Notes: generated by a model from the sequence alone, not told the origin. Shown: positions 1 through 8,781, counted from the first letter of the stretch. The stretch is 38,373 nt of DNA from Rhodospirillaceae bacterium BRH_c57 (GCA_000961745.1 LAEA01000095.1:1-38373); one strand, 5' to 3'. Numbers and translations are program-made.

Positions 1-1
1 C

Positions 2-2149
2 GCGACGATTGGCGCCGGCACGACGACGTTTCACGCTTCGACGGCCGCCGCTGCGTCGGCTGCGGATCTGGCCGCCTTCGGAGGCGCTGGAGCCAACGTG
101 GGCGGCGCGGCCTCTGGTGTGGGCGGTGGCAGCCTTGGGGGCGCACTTCCTTACATTGGCTTGGCCTTGCAGCTTGGCGCCGCTTTCGCCAGCGGCGACG
201 TCAAACAGATGGTGGGCACGGGCGGCGGCATGGCGGCCGGGGCGGCGATTGGGTCCATCATCCCCGGCATCGGGACTGTGTTGGGCGCAGCCATCGGCGG
301 GATGCTGGGCAGTATGGGCGCGTCGTTTCTGGGCAGTGTCCCGGCGGGGGACAATGTCGTCGCCATCAACAGTTCCGGCGCCCACCGGGTGGAGGTGGGA
401 GACGAGGAAGGCCAGAGCGGCGACAAGATGTTGGCCCTGGGCGCCGCCATGCTGGACGGCCTGCGCGATGCAGGCGCGTCCTTCCGGGGCACCCTGCGGT
501 CTGACACGCACGTCGCCAGCCTGGGCTACACCGAAAAGTACGACGAGTGGTGGGTTGATGACAAAAAGATGGGCAGCGCCGAGGAAGCGGCCGAGGCGGC
601 CCTGACCAAGGGCCTGACCAACCCGGACCTGTGGGAGGGGATTTCCGACAACGTCGCCACGGCCATGCGTGCCAGCGTGGGCAAGGGCGCGGAAGAGGCC
701 CTCTCCAACATCACGTTCGCGGCTGGCTGGGATAATCTGCTGGGCACCATCGAAGCCTTGAACGAGGCCATTGCACCCGAGCCCATCGGCCAATACGCGG
801 CTGCCCTCAAGGACATCAATGCCCAGGTCGAGGCGCAGAAAACAGCCACCGAACAGGCCGCCGAGCGGGCGCGCGCGCTCGGCCTGTCGTTGAATGATGT
901 GGCTGCGGTGATGGAGGCCCTTGATGCCGCCGGGGCCAAGGCGGCCGGCCGCCTGCGCGATGAGTTCAACAAGGAGATCGGTGACCAGATCCTATCTATG
1001 ACTGACCCGACCGCGCTTGCCCTGCGCAACCTGGGAGACTCGTTTAAGGGGTTGCACCGTGAGGCTGTGGCAGTCGGTGGCGACATCGGCCAGCTCAACC
1101 GCCTCTACGCACTCCAGCGCGCGGAGCTTGAGGCGCAGCGCATGGCGACCCTGGAGGCCGACGTGACGCGGGCCTATGAGGCCGAGTCTCGGGCGCGGCA
1201 GGATTTGCGGGACGGGGCTTATGGTTTGGCCCAGTCGATGCGGGACCTGCGTCAGTCTCTGTTGCTGGACACCAACCTGTCGCCTCTGTCGGCGCCGGAG
1301 CGGTTGGCCGAGGCCAAGCGGCAGTATGACGAGACGTTGGCCGCCTCCCGCCTGGGGGACCTTCAGGCCGGGCAGCGGCTCACGCAGATCGGGCCGCAGT
1401 ACCTGGAGGCGCTCAAGTCCATCTACTCGACGGCGTCCGGCGAATACCGCGAGGGTTTCGACGGCGTGCAGTCCGACCTTCGGGACGTCGAGACGGTGGC
1501 CGAGCGTCATGTGCGGATCGCCGACGAACAACTCGGCGTCATGCGCGGGCAGATGGAAGCCTTGGGCCTCATCAACACCAGCGTGATCTCGCTGGCTGAT
1601 GCCCTGGCAGCGTATCAGGCTGCCGTGTCCACCCCTGTCGCTGGTGGTGGCGGAGCGAGCGCGCCAGTCGGCACGTTCGACGGCCTCCAGGGGCAGAACG
1701 CCACCGGGGGCGCGTCAATCGAGACGCGGGCAGCGGCATATCTGGCGGCCAACCCGGATGTCGCGGCGCACTACGGGGCCGGCAATCTGGCCGGGGCGCT
1801 GCAACATTTCAATCAGTACGGCCAGTTTGAAGGCCGCAGTTTTTCGTCCGGTGGCACCACCCGGCCGGGCGAGGTCGTCCGCGTCCACAACGAGGAACTT
1901 CTCTACACAGGCCCGACCACCCACGTCTTCAACCGACACGAGGCGCGGGACATCCTGTCCGGTGGGTCCAGCCGCACTGACATGCGCGGAACGGAAGCCC
2001 GCCTTGATCGGATTCTCGGCGCATTCGAACGCTTGATCGGCCTGTCGGCGCGGGCCGGAGAGGGCACCCTGGACCGTCTGGACCGGGTGGCCGATGCCGC
2101 CGAAGCCCAGGCGCAGGCCACAGCACAACAGAGGGCCGCAACAGCATGA
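2..2149 (+). CDS. Phage tail tape-measure-like protein, C-terminal part (5' end outside window)
   Basis: The reading frame is open from the first bases of the window, so the true start lies upstream; 715 residues are visible. Near the N-terminal side is a long Gly/Ala-rich hydrophobic stretch (about residues 60-120, with GIGTVLGAAIGGMLGSMGAS), as in tape-measure proteins. The middle (about 230-550) is Ala/Glu/Arg/Gln-rich and probably alpha-helical. Near residues 577-615 lies a segment starting AAAYLAANPDVAAHYG and ending QYGQFEGRSF, resembling a short repeat found in large secreted adhesins. Tape-measure proteins set tail length and are ejected with the DNA. The assignment rests on composition and on position before tail-tip genes, not on a diagnostic motif; another large tail protein is possible. 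The stop overlaps the next start (ATGA). Confidence 0.65.
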   Translation, partial: ATIGAGTTTFHASTAAAASAADLAAFGGAGANVGGAASGVGGGSLGGALPYIGLALQLGAAFASGDVKQMVGTGGGMAAGAAIGSIIPGIGTVLGAAIGGMLGSMGASFLGSVPAGDNVVAINSSGAHRVEVGDEEGQSGDKMLALGAAMLDGLRDAGASFRGTLRSDTHVASLGYTEKYDEWWVDDKKMGSAEEAAEAALTKGLTNPDLWEGISDNVATAMRASVGKGAEEALSNITFAAGWDNLLGTIEALNEAIAPEPIGQYAAALKDINAQVEAQKTATEQAAERARALGLSLNDVAAVMEALDAAGAKAAGRLRDEFNKEIGDQILSMTDPTALALRNLGDSFKGLHREAVAVGGDIGQLNRLYALQRAELEAQRMATLEADVTRAYEAESRARQDLRDGAYGLAQSMRDLRQSLLLDTNLSPLSAPERLAEAKRQYDETLAASRLGDLQAGQRLTQIGPQYLEALKSIYSTASGEYREGFDGVQSDLRDVETVAERHVRIADEQLGVMRGQMEALGLINTSVISLADALAAYQAAVSTPVAGGGGASAPVGTFDGLQGQNATGGASIETRAAAYLAANPDVAAHYGAGNLAGALQHFNQYGQFEGRSFSSGGTTRPGEVVRVHNEELLYTGPTTHVFNRHEARDILSGGSSRTDMRGTEARLDRILGAFERLIGLSARAGEGTLDRLDRVADAAEAQAQATAQQRAATA

Positions 2150-3702
2150 CTATCATCCTGGCCGAAATCACGGCCCATGATCCTGTGACCTCCACTGACC
2201 GGGTCGAGCGCGTGGGGTCGCAGGCCTACAACCACCCCACGGCGCCCGGCCACTACTGGGACCTCTTTGCCACGGGAACTGTCCCGTCCTTCATCCGGCG
2301 CGAGATTTTCCGCGACGGCATGACTTTCGGGGCGGGGACCAACGACTTCGGGGAGATCCGCCTTAACAATTTGGACGGCAAATACGACTGGCTGGCCGAC
2401 GCGTGGACGGACGGGCGTCCGGTGCGGGTGCTGATCGGCGGCAGCGATGCGGCCTATGACACCTTTACGGAGGTGTTCAACGGCGTGGTTGCGGCGGTCG
2501 AGGTGGACATTAAAGAGGTGGTCGTGCGCATCCACGACAGTTTTACCGAGGTCTTGGATCAGCCCCTGTCCGAGGCGGTCTATGCCGGCACCGGCGGGGT
2601 CGAGGGCGGCGACACCCTCAAGGACCAGGCGGTGGCCGTGGTTGTCGGTCCGGCCTTTAACATCCCGCTGGAGGTGACCGACGCCGCGCTCGGCGTGTGC
2701 GTGGCGTGCGATGCCGGGCCGCTCACCTTTGACGTGGTCAAGGTGCGCGGGGATGTCATCACACCCGGCGTGGCGCAGGCGTCGCTGGCGGCCCTGCTGT
2801 CCACGGCGCCGACGCCGGGGACGTATGACTGGTATCCGGGGACCGCGACCGAGCGGCCCACGGTGCGCTTCGGGTCGGCCATCGACGGGCAGGTCGCGGC
2901 CAACGTGACGACCGGGGCGACGGTAGCCGACCGCACGGCGGCCAAGGGATTTGAGGTCCTCGGCGCGCGGGCGGGAATTGTCTTTCGGGCGGCCGACCTG
3001 ACGGCGCTGGACCTTGCCAACGCCGCCGAGTGCGGCGGGTGGTGGCGCGGCACCGACAAGATCCGGCAGGCCCTCGATGACTTTGCGGCCACGGTGGGCG
3101 CGGGGTATTGGCAGGACGGCACCGGGGAATGGCGCGTCCAGCGCATCGAGGCCCCTGGAACGCCCGTGGCGACCTTTGCCAGTCTGACGTTGGACCGGCC
3201 TGGGGCGCTCAATGAGGGCGACATCCTCAGCATCAAGCCGCTGTTCACCGGGCGTGCGGAAGGCGGTCTCCAGCCGTGGGAGGTCACCCTGCGGTGTGCC
3301 CGCAACTACACCGTCCAGAGCAAGGACAGCTTGGCCGACGCCGCCGGCACGGCCGAGGAAAAGGACCGGCTCGCCACCGAGTGGCTTGAGGCCTCGACCG
3401 GCGAGGATGCGGCCGTTCGGGCCGCGCACCCGCTGTCCGTCCCGATGGTCATAGACACCCTGTTCGCCCATCGCGCCGATGCCGAGGACGAGGCGCACCG
3501 GCGCCGGGATCTTTATGCCGACCGGCGGCGGTTTTTGACGGGCGTCACCATGACCCCCGTGCTTACCGGCCTTGTGGACCTGGGCGTCACGGTGCGGGTC
3601 GAGCACCCGCGCCTGGGCCTGTCGGCCGGGCGCAATGTCCGCGTTCCGGGGATGCACCTCAACCTCTTGGCGTTGACCGCCGACATGACCGTGTGGGGGT
3701 GA
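2146..3702 (+). CDS. Phage tail-tip/baseplate-like structural protein, 518 aa
   Basis: Starts inside the ATGA overlap with the tape-measure-like gene, so it is translationally coupled to it. The protein has no signal peptide or membrane segment. It looks rich in beta structure, with repeated short Val/Thr/Gly strands and a Trp-rich segment (GGWWRGTDKIRQALDDF) near residues 298-314. A mixed helical C-terminal part (EDEAHRRRDLYADRRRF, about 446-462) precedes a beta-rich end. Size, order and the opening motif (ILAEITAHDP) suit a tail-hub or tail-tip protein located after the tape measure. I do not recognise a named family, so the specific role is inferred from gene order. Confidence 0.6.
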   Translation: MTIILAEITAHDPVTSTDRVERVGSQAYNHPTAPGHYWDLFATGTVPSFIRREIFRDGMTFGAGTNDFGEIRLNNLDGKYDWLADAWTDGRPVRVLIGGSDAAYDTFTEVFNGVVAAVEVDIKEVVVRIHDSFTEVLDQPLSEAVYAGTGGVEGGDTLKDQAVAVVVGPAFNIPLEVTDAALGVCVACDAGPLTFDVVKVRGDVITPGVAQASLAALLSTAPTPGTYDWYPGTATERPTVRFGSAIDGQVAANVTTGATVADRTAAKGFEVLGARAGIVFRAADLTALDLANAAECGGWWRGTDKIRQALDDFAATVGAGYWQDGTGEWRVQRIEAPGTPVATFASLTLDRPGALNEGDILSIKPLFTGRAEGGLQPWEVTLRCARNYTVQSKDSLADAAGTAEEKDRLATEWLEASTGEDAAVRAAHPLSVPMVIDTLFAHRADAEDEAHRRRDLYADRRRFLTGVTMTPVLTGLVDLGVTVRVEHPRLGLSAGRNVRVPGMHLNLLALTADMTVWG

Positions 3703-3703
3703 C

Positions 3704-4582
3704 ATGACCATCCAGACCATCCCGGCCCATAACGCCATCGTCGGTTTCCCGTCGTGGAGGACCAAGGCGGTGTGGAGCGCATCGACCGCCCATGCCCTGT
3801 ACCCGGCGGCCAACCTGGGCACCATGCCGCTGTCCTACCCCTGGCGTGGCGCGTCGCCCGCGCCGGAGGACAACGTCATCACGGCGACGTTCTCGCCCCG
3901 GCGGCGGGTCGATTTTGTCGCGCTGTGCCGCCACAACCTCAGCATCGGCAGCACCGTGACGGTCGAGTTGCTGGACACCACGACCGAGCCGGAAACGGTT
4001 CTGTCCACCGTCACCGTGCAGTCCTGGCCGGCGGTATTTACGGAGGACCAGGTTGACTGGGACGGGGGCCGCTGGTGGGACCGCACCTACACGGCCGAGG
4101 AAATCGCGGGCTACCCCTGGCATCTGCCGATCCGGCTGCCGGGGGCCTACTACGTGGACGCGGTGCGCATCAGGCCCGCCGACCCGCTCAATCCGGCGGG
4201 GTTTGTGCAGATCGGCGCCATCGAGGTTGGCGAGGCGCACCAGATTTTGCGGTCGTTCAGTTTCGGGGCGGAGTACGGATACCAGTCGCGCACCGAGAGC
4301 CAGGAGGCGGACGGCGGCACGATGACGTTCCGGCGCCGTCCCAAGCCGCGCGTGTTCGAGGGGGTCATCAGCCACCTTCCGCGCGATTCTGCGCTTGGCG
4401 TGTGGCTGGAAATGCGCCGGCAACTGGACATCGACGTGCCGTTTTTCTGGTGGCCCAACCCCGAAGACCCGGTCCACCAGTTGCGCAACGCCTATCCGGC
4501 CCGCTTTACCGCTTTGTCCCTGCATTCCTTCGTCTCCCCTGGTCGGGACGGCGTGCCGATCAGCCTTAAAGAGGTGATGTAA
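3704..4582 (+). CDS. Phage tail structural protein, 292 aa
   Basis: Begins one base after the previous stop. The protein is aromatic and beta-rich (Trp-rich at residues 112-141), consistent with a carbohydrate-binding-like or distal-tail fold. The middle (about 150-170, YYVDAVRIRPADPLNPAG) resembles the edge strands of discoidin-like jelly rolls. No signal peptide, membrane helix or enzyme motif is visible. Its place between the tail-hub-like protein and the fibre-like protein suggests a tail-tip component. No family is recognised, so the function is positional inference. Confidence 0.55.
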   Translation: MTIQTIPAHNAIVGFPSWRTKAVWSASTAHALYPAANLGTMPLSYPWRGASPAPEDNVITATFSPRRRVDFVALCRHNLSIGSTVTVELLDTTTEPETVLSTVTVQSWPAVFTEDQVDWDGGRWWDRTYTAEEIAGYPWHLPIRLPGAYYVDAVRIRPADPLNPAGFVQIGAIEVGEAHQILRSFSFGAEYGYQSRTESQEADGGTMTFRRRPKPRVFEGVISHLPRDSALGVWLEMRRQLDIDVPFFWWPNPEDPVHQLRNAYPARFTALSLHSFVSPGRDGVPISLKEVM

Positions 4583-4583
4583 C

Positions 4584-5414
4584 ATGGCGCTGACCACCGA
4601 AGAACAAGCCGCCGTTGACCGTCTGGCGGACTACAACGCCGGCCGGTACGACGCGACGACCAACCCCAACGGGTTCGGCGGTGACGGGTACCTGACCGAG
4701 ATCCCTGACGCCCTGAACGACACGGCGGCCGTCGCGGCTGCCGTGTCGCGCTTGGCGGGCGAGGCGAACACGAACGCGGGCACGGCCAACACCAAGGCGG
4801 GGGAGGCGGCGGACTCTGCCTTGTCGGCCGGGCTGTCTGCCAGGGCCGCGACGGACGCCCAGGTCCTGTCCGAGGCTTGGGCGACAGGCACGGAGCCGGG
4901 CGGGCCGGGCACGCGGTCGGCGCGGGAAGAAGCCATCCGGGCCGAGACCGCAGCGGACAGTATTGCCGGGTCCACGGTGCCAGACCCGGCGCCGGCGAAT
5001 GCGGGCCACCTTTACGGGTCAGACGGCACCAACGTCGTCCTCCTGGAGGGGGTGCCCGTGCCGACCCCAGCCGTGGGCAACACAGGGCTGTTCGCCCGCT
5101 CGACGGGCAGCGGTGTGGAGTGGGCGTCCCTGCCCGTCGTTGGCGGCACGCTGGTGACCGAGGCGGTGCAGCTTGTCGCGGGCCTTGCCTACACCATCAC
5201 CGCCCCGGCTGCGGTTACCTTGACACTTCCGCTGGCGCCTACCGCCGGCGCGGCCGTCCGTTTGATGGACGGCGAAAGCATCAGCACCAGCGTGGTCCAC
5301 ACGGTGGCGCGCAACGGTCATACCATCATGGGGCTGGCCGAGGACATGGTGTTGGACACCCCCGGCATTGACGTCACCATCTGGTTCAACGGCTCCGACT
5401 GGAGGCTTTTCTAA
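4584..5414 (+). CDS. Tail-fibre-like protein with Ala-rich shaft, 276 aa
   Basis: An AGAGGTG ribosome site lies just upstream, within the end of the previous gene. Residues about 45-130 are dominated by Ala, Ser, Glu and Thr in a near-heptad spacing (for example AVSRLAGEANTNAGTANTKA), as in the trimeric coiled-coil shafts of phage fibres. The C-terminal 100 residues are beta-rich with a Gly/Thr/Val pattern and end in IWFNGSDWRLF, a motif type common at the ends of fibre domains. It directly precedes the glycine-rich adhesin and overlaps it by one base, so the two may form one host-contact structure. Host receptor unknown. Confidence 0.65.
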   Translation: MALTTEEQAAVDRLADYNAGRYDATTNPNGFGGDGYLTEIPDALNDTAAVAAAVSRLAGEANTNAGTANTKAGEAADSALSAGLSARAATDAQVLSEAWATGTEPGGPGTRSAREEAIRAETAADSIAGSTVPDPAPANAGHLYGSDGTNVVLLEGVPVPTPAVGNTGLFARSTGSGVEWASLPVVGGTLVTEAVQLVAGLAYTITAPAAVTLTLPLAPTAGAAVRLMDGESISTSVVHTVARNGHTIMGLAEDMVLDTPGIDVTIWFNGSDWRLF

Positions 5415-6679
5415 TGTCTAACGTTTCCTCATTCCTGCGCAGTGGTCAGCATAAGAAACTCCGTTCCGTGTGGTTCACGACGGCGGGGTCGCACACGTTT
5501 ACCCTCCCTCTTGGTGCTGACCCTGAGATTGAAGTGCATGTGTTCGGGGGCGGTGGTGGCGGTGGGCGCTCCGATACCACGGGCAGCAAGTATTCCGCTG
5601 GTGGGGGCGCTGGTGGTGGCTACGCATCCGGCATCATCAACCTTGGTGCTGGCAACACCACCCCAACCCTCACAGTTGGTGCGGGGGGCGCGGGGTCGCT
5701 GTCTGCCGGAGTTGCTGGCTCATCTGGGGGTACGTCCAGCTATGGTACGCTGCTGTCAGCGACTGGGGGTGCTGGGGGCGCGGTTGCCAGCACGCACGCT
5801 ACTCCGGCTGCTGGGGGCACAGGCACGGTTGATGCCAGCGTGCTGTCCGGCATCACATTCGACGGTGGTGCGGGTGGTACGACCTTTGGGACGCTGGCGT
5901 CACACGCTTCGATGGGGGGCGGGGGTGGCAGTGGGTCGCCTTATGGCGATGGCGGCGCCGGGGGCAATGGTTCCAGCAGCGGCAGCGGCTCCTACCCCGG
6001 CGGCTCCGGCGGCGGTGGCGGCTGGCGTGGTCGCGGTGGGCACGGGGGCGAAAACACCGCCAATAGTTCAACCGGGCAGGGGACCGGAGGGGGTGGCGGT
6101 GCGCCCGGCGGCGCTGGGGGGGATGGTCTTGGCGGTGTCACCAGTTGCTCGGGGGGCAGCGGCGCAGGTGCGTATGGCCCAGGCCAGCCGGGACGGTCCA
6201 GCGGCCGGATTTCCGTGGGAGGGGCGGGTTATGTGCCTGGGTCGACCATCACCACAGCCACGACTGCGTCACTACTGACTCCCGTCCAGCCGCAGACCTT
6301 GCCCTTTGAGCATATCCTGAACCTGTCGGGGGGCGGCGGTAGCGGCGGAATTAGCCCATCGGGTTACCACGCCTTCGAGGCACAGTCAGGCTCTGCGGGG
6401 GGCGGTGGTGGCGGTGCCTCCAGCAGCACCAACCCTGGCAACGGCGGCCTAGGCGGTGGAGGGGGTGGGTCTTATGGCCCCGCCAACTTTGCCTACATTT
6501 GTGGCAATGGCGGATTTGGTGGGGGCGGGGGCGGTGGAGCCTACGCAGGTATGCGCCAATCAGGCAATGGCGGTAATGGTGGCGGCGGTGGTGGCGCGTC
6601 CTATGAGGTTAGCGGCGCGAACGCTGGCAAAGGCGGCGATGGCGGCGATGGCGCCATCATCATCTATTACTACGCATAA
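5414..6679 (+). CDS. Glycine-rich phage adhesin (probable receptor-binding tail protein), 421 aa
   Basis: The start overlaps the previous stop (TAATG). The N-terminal 45 residues (VWFTTAGSHTFTLPLGADPE, then a run of Gly) match the opening of glycine-rich domain proteins found in phage tails. From there to the end the protein is mostly Gly with Ser, Ala and Asn, in many short runs of 3-7 Gly broken by single polar or aromatic residues. In some phage tip adhesins such runs pack as polyglycine-II helices in a sandwich, and the loops between them contact the receptor. A similar fold is inferred here. The DNA is correspondingly repetitive (GGN runs), so slippage or recombination could shift host range. 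It ends in IIIYYYA. Confidence 0.75.
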   Translation: MSNVSSFLRSGQHKKLRSVWFTTAGSHTFTLPLGADPEIEVHVFGGGGGGGRSDTTGSKYSAGGGAGGGYASGIINLGAGNTTPTLTVGAGGAGSLSAGVAGSSGGTSSYGTLLSATGGAGGAVASTHATPAAGGTGTVDASVLSGITFDGGAGGTTFGTLASHASMGGGGGSGSPYGDGGAGGNGSSSGSGSYPGGSGGGGGWRGRGGHGGENTANSSTGQGTGGGGGAPGGAGGDGLGGVTSCSGGSGAGAYGPGQPGRSSGRISVGGAGYVPGSTITTATTASLLTPVQPQTLPFEHILNLSGGGGSGGISPSGYHAFEAQSGSAGGGGGGASSSTNPGNGGLGGGGGGSYGPANFAYICGNGGFGGGGGGGAYAGMRQSGNGGNGGGGGGASYEVSGANAGKGGDGGDGAIIIYYYA

Positions 6680-6691
6680 GGGAGAGCGACG

Positions 6692-7168
6692 ATGAAGAAG
6701 GCGTGGATTGAAAACGACCGCGTGCGTGACGTGTGCCCCGGCGACCCGGCCGCTCTGTATCACCCCGCCGTGGCGGCCTACTACACAACGGACGTCCCCG
6801 ACAACGCGGCGAACGGAGACGGGTGGGTTGATGGGGCGCTGGTGAAGCCGCCGGTGCCCGAGCCTGCGGCCCCGGTCGAGCCCGTCATCACCTACCAGAC
6901 CAAGCTGTCGCGGCCGGAGTTCAAGTTGCAGTTCACCGCGCCCGAGCGGCTGGCCATCCGGGCGGCACGGGCTTACACCGGCACAGAAGCCGCCCAGGTG
7001 AACCTGAAGGCGGCCCTGGATGACTTCTTTGATCTGATCGAAGATCCGGCGCTCACCGCCATCGACTTGGAATTGCCTGCTACCGTCGAGGGGGTGACGT
7101 TCCTCGCCACGGCCGGGTTGATCGCAGCCGAGCGGGTGCCGGTCATCCTGGCGGGTCTGCCCGAGTAG
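6692..7168 (+). CDS. Small protein following the adhesin, possible tail-fibre assembly factor, 158 aa
   Basis: A strong ribosome site (AAGGGAGAG) precedes the ATG. The first 50 residues read like a tail-associated protein (KKAWIENDRVRDVCPGDPAA, then HPAVAAYYTTDVPDNA). A Pro-rich linker (about 52-65, PPVPEPAAPVEPV) leads to a helical C-terminal domain (about 70-158). Small genes directly after a fibre or adhesin gene often encode assembly chaperones, and this is the main reason for the guess. No recognised family motif. A terminator follows at 7204-7226, so this gene ends the tail transcription unit. Confidence 0.5.
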   Translation: MKKAWIENDRVRDVCPGDPAALYHPAVAAYYTTDVPDNAANGDGWVDGALVKPPVPEPAAPVEPVITYQTKLSRPEFKLQFTAPERLAIRAARAYTGTEAAQVNLKAALDDFFDLIEDPALTAIDLELPATVEGVTFLATAGLIAAERVPVILAGLPE

Positions 7169-7203
7169 GCACCGCGACAAGAGTCCATCGAGCAGCCACC
7201 CCG

Positions 7204-7226
7204 CCCCGCCAGAGTGCGGGGTTTTT
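7204..7226 (+). terminator. Rho-independent terminator between tail and lysis genes
   Basis: A 6-bp GC stem (CCCCGC / GCGGGG) with a 6-nt loop is followed directly by five T. It lies 36 bases after the stop of the preceding gene. It sits right before an in-frame ATG at 7228, which argues that this ATG is not the holin start. Confidence 0.85.
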
Positions 7227-7251
7227 CATGCCCGCATCACGGAGGCCGCGC

Positions 7252-7590
7252 GTGCCCTTCTCACATCTTCCCGAGGCCGCTCGCGGCCTCCTGTCCGGGC
7301 TGGCTGGTCTGGCCGGGGTCATCCTGGCCGTCCTGTTCGGCCGTCTGGCGTGGCACACGGCCGAGGTCCAGCGCGGCAACCGCCGGTTCTGGTCCTGGTT
7401 GCTGGCCCTGGAGGGCCTGACGGTCGGGGTCCTGGTCGTCCTGGCCAAGGCCGCAAGCGACTACGCGGGCCTTGTCCCCGGTGGCTGGCAGGAGCTTGGC
7501 ATGGCCGCCGTTCTCGGCTGGCTGGGGCCGCGCGGGCTGGATGCTCTGTTGATGCCGTGGCTGCGGCGCAAAATCCCCAAGGAGGAGTAA
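7252..7590 (+). CDS. Putative phage holin, 112 aa
   Basis: Start chosen at GTG 7252 because GGAGG lies 7 bases upstream; the in-frame ATG at 7228 touches the terminator and has no ribosome site. The protein has about three hydrophobic segments: roughly residues 10-28 (LLSGLAGLAGVILAVLFG), 44-64 and 78-98. It ends in a charged tail (RRKIPKEE). Size, three helices and the charged tail fit class I holins that perforate the inner membrane. It sits directly before the lysozyme, which lacks its own export signal and would need such a hole. Holin families are diverse and no diagnostic motif is claimed. Confidence 0.7.
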   Translation: MPFSHLPEAARGLLSGLAGLAGVILAVLFGRLAWHTAEVQRGNRRFWSWLLALEGLTVGVLVVLAKAASDYAGLVPGGWQELGMAAVLGWLGPRGLDALLMPWLRRKIPKEE

Positions 7591-7596
7591 GACGCG

Positions 7597-8001
7597 ATGA
7601 CCCTAGAACCCCTGCTGGCCCACATCCGCGAGGCCGAAGGCTACAGCGCCACGCCCTACCGATGCCCGGCCGGAAAGCTGACCATCGGCTATGGCACCAA
7701 CATCGAATGGCTGGACCGCGAGGAAGCCGAATGGCTGCTGCGCCACCGCCTGGAAAAGGCCGTCGCCGAGGTCCACCGGCGCTGGCCCTGGGCGGACCGG
7801 CTGACCGAGGCGCGGCGGTCGGCCCTCTATGACATGGCCTACAACATGGGCGTTCCGGGCCTGTCCAATTTCCGCAAGATGCTTGCCGCGCTTGAGGTGG
7901 GCGACTACCAGACCGCCGCCGCCGAGGCCAAGGACTCGCGCTGGTATCGACAGGTCGGCCGGCGCGCTGTCCGGCTGGTGTCGATGATCGGGGAGGGGTG
8001 A
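7597..8001 (+). CDS. Phage lysozyme (endolysin), glycoside hydrolase family 24
   Basis: 134 residues, close to the compact form of T4-type lysozymes, which cleave the N-acetylmuramic acid to N-acetylglucosamine bond of peptidoglycan. The N-terminal catalytic block is REAEGYSATPYRCPAGKLTI followed by GYGTN. Glu14 and Thr29 align with the T4 residues Glu11 and Thr26. The residue matching T4 Asp20 is Cys23, so the triad follows the E-8-C-5-T pattern known in a subset of phage lysozymes. The C-terminal helical part carries ALYDMAYNMGVPGLSNF (about 76-92), another family hallmark. There is no signal peptide or N-terminal anchor. The ribosome site AAGGAGGAG lies within the end of the holin gene. 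Confidence 0.93.
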   Translation: MTLEPLLAHIREAEGYSATPYRCPAGKLTIGYGTNIEWLDREEAEWLLRHRLEKAVAEVHRRWPWADRLTEARRSALYDMAYNMGVPGLSNFRKMLAALEVGDYQTAAAEAKDSRWYRQVGRRAVRLVSMIGEG

Positions 8002-8006
8002 CGACC

Positions 8007-8219
8007 ATGCGCAAGGTGATGACTGTGGCCGCCGTTCTGGCGGCCTTTTCTTTGGGCGGGTGCGCGGCGGTCCCGGTGGTTGGGGCTGCTGCTGCCCTGG
8101 GCGTGCAGGTCTACTGCATGGGGGTCCACGACACGGGCAAGGCCTACCTCCGCGACCGCCTGACTGGCGGCGTGCAGGTGTTCGCCTGCGAGGACCATGC
8201 GACGGAGGGCGGGCGATGA
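8007..8219 (+). CDS. Small prophage lipoprotein, 70 aa
   Basis: Start chosen at ATG 8007, with GGAGG 10 bases upstream inside the lysozyme end; a GTG at 7998 is too close to that site. A signal peptide (MRKVMTVAAVLAAFSLGGC) ends in a lipobox (LGGC), giving a mature lipid-anchored protein of about 52 residues. Two further Cys occur in VQVYCMG and QVFACED. Its place after the lysozyme is where an outer-membrane spanin (Rz1-like) would sit, but it is not proline-rich and no inner-membrane partner is visible. A spanin role is therefore only a possibility. Confidence 0.65.
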   Translation: MRKVMTVAAVLAAFSLGGCAAVPVVGAAAALGVQVYCMGVHDTGKAYLRDRLTGGVQVFACEDHATEGGR

Positions 8220-8629
8220 CGTACCGGGGGGTGACCTATCCCGACCGCTTGGTGCTGGTCCACGTCCAGGGCGAGACGTGGGAGGTGGTGGCCGACTATC
8301 GCTGCCGTTGGGAGGGCGGGGAGATCACCGTTCCCGCCGGCACCAAGACCGACTTGGCGAGCGTGCCGCGCCTGTTCCGCTGGCTGGTCCCCGTGGTGGG
8401 GGACCAGAACGGCGCGGCGGTTGTGCATGATCGCTGCTACGAGGTGCAAACCATCCTGCCCCGCGCCGAGGCCGACGCCCTGTTCCTCGCCGGCATGAAG
8501 GCGGCGGGCGTCGGCTGGGCGCGGCGGTGGGCAATGTATGCCGCCGTCCGGGTGGGCGGCTGGGTGCCCTGGGGGCAGCGGGCGCGGGAGATCGAGCGGG
8601 AGCGGGCGGTGGGGGCGGTGCCTGGGTAG
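8216..8629 (+). CDS. DUF1353 family phage protein, 137 aa
   Basis: Overlaps the lipoprotein stop by ATGA. The segment GTKTDLASVPRLFRWLVP (about 42-59) followed by GAAVVHDRCYE (about 67-77) is the signature of the DUF1353 family. This family is common near phage lysis genes and has no settled function. The conserved Asp and His-Asp pairs suggest metal binding or hydrolysis, as has been suggested for the family, but nothing here proves it. A C-terminal Trp-rich segment (VGGWVPWGQRAREIERE) follows. It is the last prophage gene before the attachment site. Confidence 0.8.
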   Translation: MTYRGVTYPDRLVLVHVQGETWEVVADYRCRWEGGEITVPAGTKTDLASVPRLFRWLVPVVGDQNGAAVVHDRCYEVQTILPRAEADALFLAGMKAAGVGWARRWAMYAAVRVGGWVPWGQRAREIERERAVGAVPG

Positions 8630-8781
8630 GCTTGTTGGGGGGGCGGTGCCCTTAGAGGGCTCGCTGCGTTAGTGCGCACACTGTAGGCACATACGAATAG
8701 GCGCCCCGAGTCTCAGGCGTAAAAATTGGGAAATCACAGGGGGTTGATAGTAGGAAAAACAACAGCTTGGGCACCCGCCGC

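Noticed and set aside
1903-3825. Minus-strand open frame of 640 codons in the prophage
   Set aside because: Antisense to two well-formed tail genes, no ribosome site, biased composition.
7228-7251. ATG start for the holin gene
   Set aside because: Lies against a terminator T-run and lacks a ribosome site; GTG 7252 has GGAGG at good distance.
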